A DNA stretch of 64,000 bases from Siphonodentalium dalli (lineage: Eukaryota; Mollusca; Scaphopoda; Gadilida; Siphonodentaliidae): positions 128,540,754 through 128,604,753 of the forward strand of contig CP136061.1 of assembly GCA_032622095.1 (NCBI GenBank), in the 5' to 3' direction. The number at the start of each line of letters is the position of its first letter. Positions within the stretch are counted from its first letter, which is position 1. The notes under the pieces are model-generated. The model searched no databases. It was not told the DNA's origin and worked only from the letters and a program-made list of their open reading frames with translations. This document shows positions 62,201 through 64,000 of the stretch, in pieces. The position numbers were made by a program, and so were the translations under genes.

Positions 62201-63666
62201 AATAAATCCTTTGGTGCGGGCTACAGGTCGTAGCTTTGGTCGGAACTTCAAGAAATTTGTCATGTATGTTAACAATGACATGTAGATGGGAAACGAGTCA
62301 TTTTGGGGTCGTTCAGCCGAAAAACATGGCCGCCAGCAGCCATCTTGGATTTTACTCTTTGCATGACTAAATCCATTGGCACAGGCTACAGGTCATACCT
62401 TTGATCAGATCATTATGAGATTTGTAAAGGCTGTAGATGGGAACAAGTCATTTTGGGGTAATTCGGAAAAAAACATGGCTACCGGTGGCCATTTTAGAAT
62501 TTACTCTTTGCATCAATAAATCCTTTGGCACACCATAATCACCACATCCCTGATCCAATCATTATGAAACCTGTTATGAATGTTGATATTGACATGTACA
62601 TCTAGTCTTACTTAGACATTTCAATTAGCACTTTTCCTATTCCTCCATTTACTGTCGACCATTAAATTATTCCCCTACCTAAGTTGAGCTACAGTGTCAT
62701 TGACACTTTCATTTATTGAAAACATGGCCGCCGGCAGCCATCTTGTATTTTCCTCTATGCATGATTAATTCCTTTGGCACACCAAAGTTGACCAAACAGA
62801 CCACATCCCTCATCACTTTATATGCATCTTCAGGGTGACCTCTAGATGGGAGCCATTGAATTTTTCCGAAATACGTTGAAAAACATGGCTGCCATTGGCC
62901 ATCTTGGGTTTTACTCTTTGCATGACTAAATCCTTCGGCACAACCTACAGGCCACATCATTTATCCGATCGTCACCAAACTTCATAAGGATCTTCAGGGT
63001 GACCTCTAGATGAGCGCCAATGATATTCTCTGAATTTTGTTAATAAACATGGTTGCCAGTGGCTATCTTGGGTTTTACTCTTTTCATGACTAAAATCCTT
63101 TGGCACACCCTACATGTACATGCCACATCCCTCATCACTGATTCAAACTTCATACGGTTATTTTGTGTGACCTCTAGTTGGAAACTGTCCAATTCTTTTG
63201 AAATTTGTTTTATAAAAACAGCGCGCCTGGAGCCATCTTGGATTGCACATTTGAATCCATCGGCACACCCTGCAGCCCATATTTAGTGGAGAAATGTTTG
63301 AAATGAAATTAATTTCATTTACACATTACAATCCATTTACTAAAACTTTTTGACTTTCCTTTATCATTCTATTGACTTTACAGCATAAAATTATTATCGC
63401 CTCCCCAAGTTGAGCTACAGTGTCATTGACACTTTCATTTTACTTTCAGGCAGCTTGCGTTGAAGGCTTTGAATGAAAGACTAAGCAAGGGAGATCAGTC
63501 CATAAGGTGGCCCTCAATGGTCGATGAAACATCTCCAGACTCCAAATCACCACCACCACCACCATCAACAGAGAAAAAACCCCCTACAGACTCTGCTAAA
63601 CCTAAACTCCCCATTCCAGCATTTGAAAAGCCTGAACAGTCATCAGCGGAGAATGTAGAATCATGA
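40551..63666 (+). CDS. TMEM115: TMEM115, Golgi rhomboid-like membrane protein (complete)
   Basis: Three coding exons (40551-41257, 47611-47784, 63450-63666) join in frame with GT-AG sites and phases 2 and 2 into 365 codons. TMEM115 is a Golgi multi-pass protein of the rhomboid-like fold without protease residues, tied to COG-dependent retrograde traffic. Family blocks present in order: a first helix near residue 30, PGYVLPPNFWAWTYLTHWF, EPLWGALDMIIFFFVVNFSV, IHGLVGNIAGFTVALKQSMP, VGWIYLRFYQ, GDMADNFTFA; then FFP-YL-PVVG, KYDVSSPHTITISLPGTEQQ and DA-RRRQLALKALNERL, and WPSM. The C-tail is proline-rich and cytosolic. ATG 40551 was chosen because the N-terminus matches family length; upstream in-frame sequence lacks an ATG. 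The introns (6.4 and 15.7 kb) are mostly mobile DNA. Confidence 0.93.
41258..41766 (+). other. TMEM115 intron 1, proximal part
   Basis: No exon. Contains TTTATTAATAATTGCACTGA at about 41356, whose inverted relative is at about 44910-44935, and AATAAAAGTGCTGG repeated four times at 41595-41690 (variants also at 44650-44760). Confidence 0.5.
41769..42142 (+). mobile_element. TA-flanked MITE G, copy 1
   Basis: 374 bp, TA on both sides, with inverted ends CCCTGCTGGACAAAACAAGT and CCCCGCTGGACAAAACAAGT (complement of the right end). The inside is filled with variants of GCCGCGGTGTACTTGCCGTT. TA targets suit Tc1/mariner-type MITEs. Orientation is opposite to copies 2 and 3. Confidence 0.85.
42205..43238. 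mobile_element. hAT-like element with subterminal ATTCGA arrays
   Basis: 1034 bp with a perfect 8 bp duplication CTTGTTTA (42197-42204, 43239-43246). Ends are TAGGGTCCTGCGA and, reverse complemented, TAGTGTCCTGCGA. Iterated ATTCGATTCGA-type motifs occupy 42215-42300 and 43150-43215. The interior is AT-rich with no transposase. Confidence 0.85.
43592..43962 (-). mobile_element. TA-flanked MITE G, copy 2
   Basis: 371 bp, TA on both sides (43590-43591, 43963-43964), with the same ends and GCCGCGG-rich interior as copy 1 in the opposite orientation. Confidence 0.85.
43965..46235 (+). other. TMEM115 intron 1, middle part
   Basis: No exon. 44630-44980 has the AATAAA-GTG-TGG and AATTGCTCTTCAGTGCAATT repeats related to 41.3-41.7 kb. 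45300-45490 carries TGTATTC-GTCATTTTC-AGTAA twice. At 46211-46239 CTTCTCCCTG pairs with CAGGGAGAAG. Confidence 0.45.
46244..47383. mobile_element. hAT-like element with subterminal GGACCGGACC arrays
   Basis: 1140 bp with a perfect 8 bp duplication GAAGTGGC (46236-46243, 47384-47391) and identical 19 bp inverted ends TAGTGATGCGGACCGGACC. GGTCCGGTCC/GGACCGGACC motifs fill about 46252-46365 and 47247-47375. The 880 bp between is AT-rich without coding content. Confidence 0.9.
47611..47784 (+). CDS. TMEM115: TMEM115 exon 2
   Basis: Acceptor tttatttcag, donor gtatca, 174 nt, phase 2 both ends. Encodes FFPSYLHPVVGVISNTIFMG, then KKPQRKYDVSSPHTITISLP and GTEQQDADRR, the start of the conserved cytosolic tail. 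Confidence 0.93.
47870..48310. repeat. Dispersed repeat H, uninterrupted copy
   Basis: Aligns with 57745-57837 joined to 58613-58950. Shared blocks are TTATCAGAAT, AATAATGCTAAC, GTTATTTATCAACAT, TTATCCATCTTCATC and GAGCTTTGAT-GGTGGGTTCCTC. It therefore shows the site before the 58 kb insertion. Confidence 0.75.
48747..48926 (+). repeat. Copia 5' LTR
   Basis: Begins TGTTAATGTGACTTAG and ends CTACTACCAATTAAT. It differs from the 3' LTR at one aligned base (A at 48839, C at 53549). The exact end is uncertain by 1-2 bases because the flank starts with A. Confidence 0.88.
48929..48940 (+). promoter_or_regulatory. Copia primer-binding site
   Basis: TGGTAGCAGAGC: the first 11 bases complement the 3' end of initiator methionine tRNA (ending CTCTGCTACCA). 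It lies 2 nt after the LTR, as expected for minus-strand priming. Confidence 0.82.
49055..50413 (+). CDS. Copia gag and protease
   Basis: 452 codons from ATG 49055. The N-terminal part is a Copia-type capsid domain (FDMWLKEIDLWKCVTTLEKK, later LLTKLKSLYGRDTDQSAFLA). It is followed by an Arg/Gly-rich linker and a zinc knuckle of C-x2-C-x4-H-x4-C form at residues 263-276. An aspartic protease follows, with active-site ILDSGCTKTVCG at about residues 315-326. The frame ends shortly after the protease and overlaps the integrase frame by 19 bases, which reads one base back. In most Copia elements gag and pol are one frame, so this is either a mutation or a programmed step. Confidence 0.85.
   Translation: MGDEHPAPIIVNRTVFNPSTPVYKDDGDFDMWLKEIDLWKCVTTLEKKKQAPTVFLSLSEKTRYACANLSVAELNADDGMDKLLTKLKSLYGRDTDQSAFLAYEQFETFQRPKNMNIPDYINEFDRLYNKVNIHDMELPDVVRAYRLLKSANITVEKQQLARATLSELTFENMRKQLKAIFVCASSEESVSDNAVKVEPTYLSNETSDNVFYSRENRGGYRDNWKTRGRGNYRTPNTSQFPRGSAMSSRQRNPLDSYGNVSRCAICDSVYHYRIRCPHSYETAAKKEPVNVTLFTESLHTCYINTLVGETLNSAILDSGCTKTVCGETWLNCYIDSLSDVQKQKLASFPSSKNFQFGSGQIMKALCRVKIPAIIANQDVMIECEVVNTDLPLLLSKMSMKRAKTYIDFTKDCAQMFGKEIPLTFTSSGHYAVVLNEDNSNTDRVIRVCFCQT
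50395..51378 (+). pseudogene. Copia integrase, interrupted by one in-frame stop
   Basis: Frame open from before 50395. Shows the H-x4-H of the zinc-binding domain (TKLHKQFGHP), the C-x2-C (CPTC), and the catalytic triad: Asp in MDLNFF (50644), Asp in SDNGREFN (about 50806), Glu in GITERHN (about 50917). A TAA at 51049-51051 interrupts it right after YGFSPN, and the same frame continues with LVFGENPNLPAVL to 51378. Family members have a glutamine-type residue at this position, one C-to-T change from a stop. 51378 ends in a frame change into the reverse transcriptase part. Confidence 0.83.
51350..53360 (+). CDS. Copia reverse transcriptase and RNase H
   Basis: Open frame continuing the integrase tail (GGEFYRLNPCHLKHV) one base out of phase with the upstream frame. 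There is an acidic linker (51420-51700), then the reverse transcriptase: LKTDSRTCSKESLRLMLSII, NSLDFKAAFLQGKD, VYGLGDASRVWY, and the catalytic HVDDFLW with the two Asp at 52428-52433. RNase H follows: CFSDASFNN, TLAAETLSLL, LTDNKSIVESVN, IQWISKDQQIADCLTK. It ends with TGA at 53358-53360, about 95 bp before the 3' LTR. No break within the reverse transcriptase itself. Confidence 0.88.
53433..53456 (+). promoter_or_regulatory. Copia polypurine tract
   Basis: Purine-rich run GAAGGAAAAGAAAAACTGGG followed by AGAT directly before the 3' LTR, the expected plus-strand primer. Confidence 0.75.
53457..53636 (+). repeat. Copia 3' LTR
   Basis: 180 bp, one substitution from the 5' LTR. Followed by target duplication AACAG at 53637-53641. 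Confidence 0.88.
54111..57523. mobile_element. hAT-like non-autonomous element, copy 2, with nested repeats
   Basis: Perfect 8 bp duplication TTGTTTCC (54103-54110, 57524-57531). Ends start with a G run then AGTAGTAAAAAATTTGCAG and close with GCAAATTATTTACTACCCCC. Left (54200-55060) and right (57065-57520) body parts match the element at 21472-23067. The middle is occupied by the Helitron-type array starting at 55062. Confidence 0.82.
55062..57063 (-). mobile_element. Helitron-type elements, family B, three head-to-tail units
   Basis: CTAG ends at 55062, 55782 and 56388. On the - strand each unit starts TTTTGGAAGATCTGTCTG, has GTCT-type repeats, then units of about 131 bp containing TTTGACCTTGAAAT and TTTCAAGGTCAAGGTCACGT. 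Each ends with a hairpin (CCCGGAC-GAA-GTCGGG), 7 nt, CTAG, T. Unit 3 is broken: 56560-56990 is unrelated sequence and only a remnant (CCACATAACAAGTTTCATCG) remains before 57063. Confidence 0.75.
57745..58950. repeat. Dispersed repeat H, copy interrupted at 57838-58612
   Basis: Flanks match 47870-48310. The 775 bp insert begins near TTCTTCGGGGGACTATTAAA and ends near TTTTTCGGGGACACGTGG, so both borders carry TTCGGGG. It holds four units of about 160 bp beginning TTTCCGGATGATAACTT (57909, 58070, 58230, 58389), each with GAATATGGGT and GAGTTATGGCCCTTTT. Confidence 0.75.
59092..59303. mobile_element. Foldback MITE, 212 bp near-perfect hairpin
   Basis: Arms of about 104 bp face each other around GGG: CAGTAATGCCGTAAGTAATC...GGAAAGCTCTC | GAGAGCTTTCC...GGCATTACTG. 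Mismatches are few. TA flanks both ends, so a Tc1/mariner-type origin is likely. It is in TMEM115 intron 2 and would form a long RNA stem in the transcript. Confidence 0.9.
59899..60274 (-). mobile_element. TA-flanked MITE G, copy 3
   Basis: 376 bp, TA at 59897-59898 and 60275-60276, with the same ends and GC-rich interior as copies 1 and 2. It is oriented like copy 2. Confidence 0.85.
60354..62716 (+). mobile_element. Element with a 14-unit array of about 160 bp
   Basis: Starts TTAGCTCAACTTACTTTTGT then AAGTTTGAGCTATTGCCATGG and ends AAGTTGAGCTACAGTGTCAT then TGACACTTTCAT. In between are fourteen units starting GGCGCGGGCTACAGGTCGTA from 60445 to about 62527. Units come in two lengths, about 155 bp (joined by TTCAAAATTCAATCCATTGG) and about 164 bp (joined by TTTACTCTTTGCATGACTAA). 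Every unit carries AACATGGCCGC...CAGCCATCTTGGAT. A one-unit version occurs inverted at 23925. Confidence 0.82.
62717..63442 (+). repeat. Second, diverged array ending at the last TMEM115 exon
   Basis: About four diverged units of the same type (CTTTGGCACACC at 62772 and 63100, variants at 62935 and 63250), closing with another copy of the terminus AAGTTGAGCTACAGTGTCAT-TGACACTTTCAT. That terminus ends about 8 bp before the acceptor of the last exon. Confidence 0.75.
63450..63666 (+). CDS. TMEM115: TMEM115 exon 3 (terminal)
   Basis: Acceptor ttttactttcag. Reads QLALKALNERLSKGDQSIRW, PSMVDETSPDSKSPPPPPST, then a Lys/Pro-rich end closing with NVES and TGA. The QLALKALNERL block is diagnostic of TMEM115; the proline run is encoded by a CAC/CCA triplet repeat (63549-63572) that may vary in length. 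Confidence 0.93.
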
Positions 63667-64000
63667 GCATTTCATAATAATCATTGGTGTCCATAAATAA
63701 TGCTATGTTACTTACCACACAAGCCTTGAAATAGTGTGTGATATTTCCAGAATGAGGAAGATGAAACCTCATTCGGCTTAGTCCTCAACTTCTATGGGAG
63801 ACCTAGGATCAGATAGTTCCCCAGTTGAAGCTGGTGATGTTCACCTATTAGTCACCTCGATTATTCATTTTATCTTCTGCAAATTCGGGGATATACAAAC
63901 TGAACAGAAGTGAGAATGTAACTGAAAACAATGTTAATTTGAGACTATAGATACTTCCCAGAATATGAGGACTAAGCAGAATAAGGCTCAAGAAAGTGAA
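63667..64000 (+). other. TMEM115 3' UTR and downstream
   Basis: No further gene seen. CATAAATAATG at 63690 could include a variant polyadenylation signal; no canonical AATAAA is near. Confidence 0.4.

Overview
This is 64 kb of animal nuclear DNA, not bacterial. The genes are split by GT-AG introns, intergenic DNA is AT-rich, and most of the window is transposon-derived. The coding genes are invertebrate-type, and the repeat set (short elements with CAGA tetranucleotide tails and tandem cores, 'ggggcataa'-type repeats, GalEa/CoMol-like Copia) resembles marine lophotrochozoans such as molluscs. That placement is inference; amphioxus and other marine invertebrates are not excluded.

There are three protein-coding genes, all on the + strand. 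Gene 1 (1-8084, 5' end outside the window) and gene 2 (26219-33065, complete, four coding exons) are tandem paralogues encoding multi-pass membrane proteins of the rolling stone family. Their intron phases match and their third exons are both exactly 111 nt. Gene 3 (40551-63666, three coding exons, 365 aa) is TMEM115, a Golgi rhomboid-like protein. Its 1.1 kb of coding sequence is spread over 23 kb because its two introns are full of mobile DNA.

Layout: 0-8 kb, end of gene 1, with piggyBac-like, Harbinger-like and Helitron-type non-autonomous elements in its introns. 8-26 kb, intergenic: a direct-repeat pair, a degraded Helitron Rep relic on the - strand (about 15.1-11.0 kb), an unidentified broken coiled-coil ORF (- strand, 18.5-17.8 kb), a hAT-like element and a palindromic foldback element. 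26-33 kb, gene 2, with a minisatellite that repeats its exon 2 splice acceptor and remains of a FLYWCH/MULE transposon and a LINE. 33-40 kb, intergenic: a hAT-like element with GATTAC arrays and a head-to-tail array of Helitron-type repeats. 40.5-63.7 kb, TMEM115: two more hAT-like elements, three copies of a TA-flanked MITE, a young Copia retrotransposon inside a piggyBac-like MITE, a hAT-like element with nested repeats, a 212 bp perfect-stem foldback, and a 14-unit array of about 160 bp that reaches almost to the last exon.

The most informative signals are structural. Three otherwise different repeat families share one Helitron-type terminus (hairpin, 7-8 nt, CTAG). Three hAT-like elements with perfect 8 bp target duplications each carry a different iterated short motif near both ends. 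The intron minisatellite has copied a splice acceptor. The Copia LTRs are nearly identical although its pol reading frame is broken in three places.
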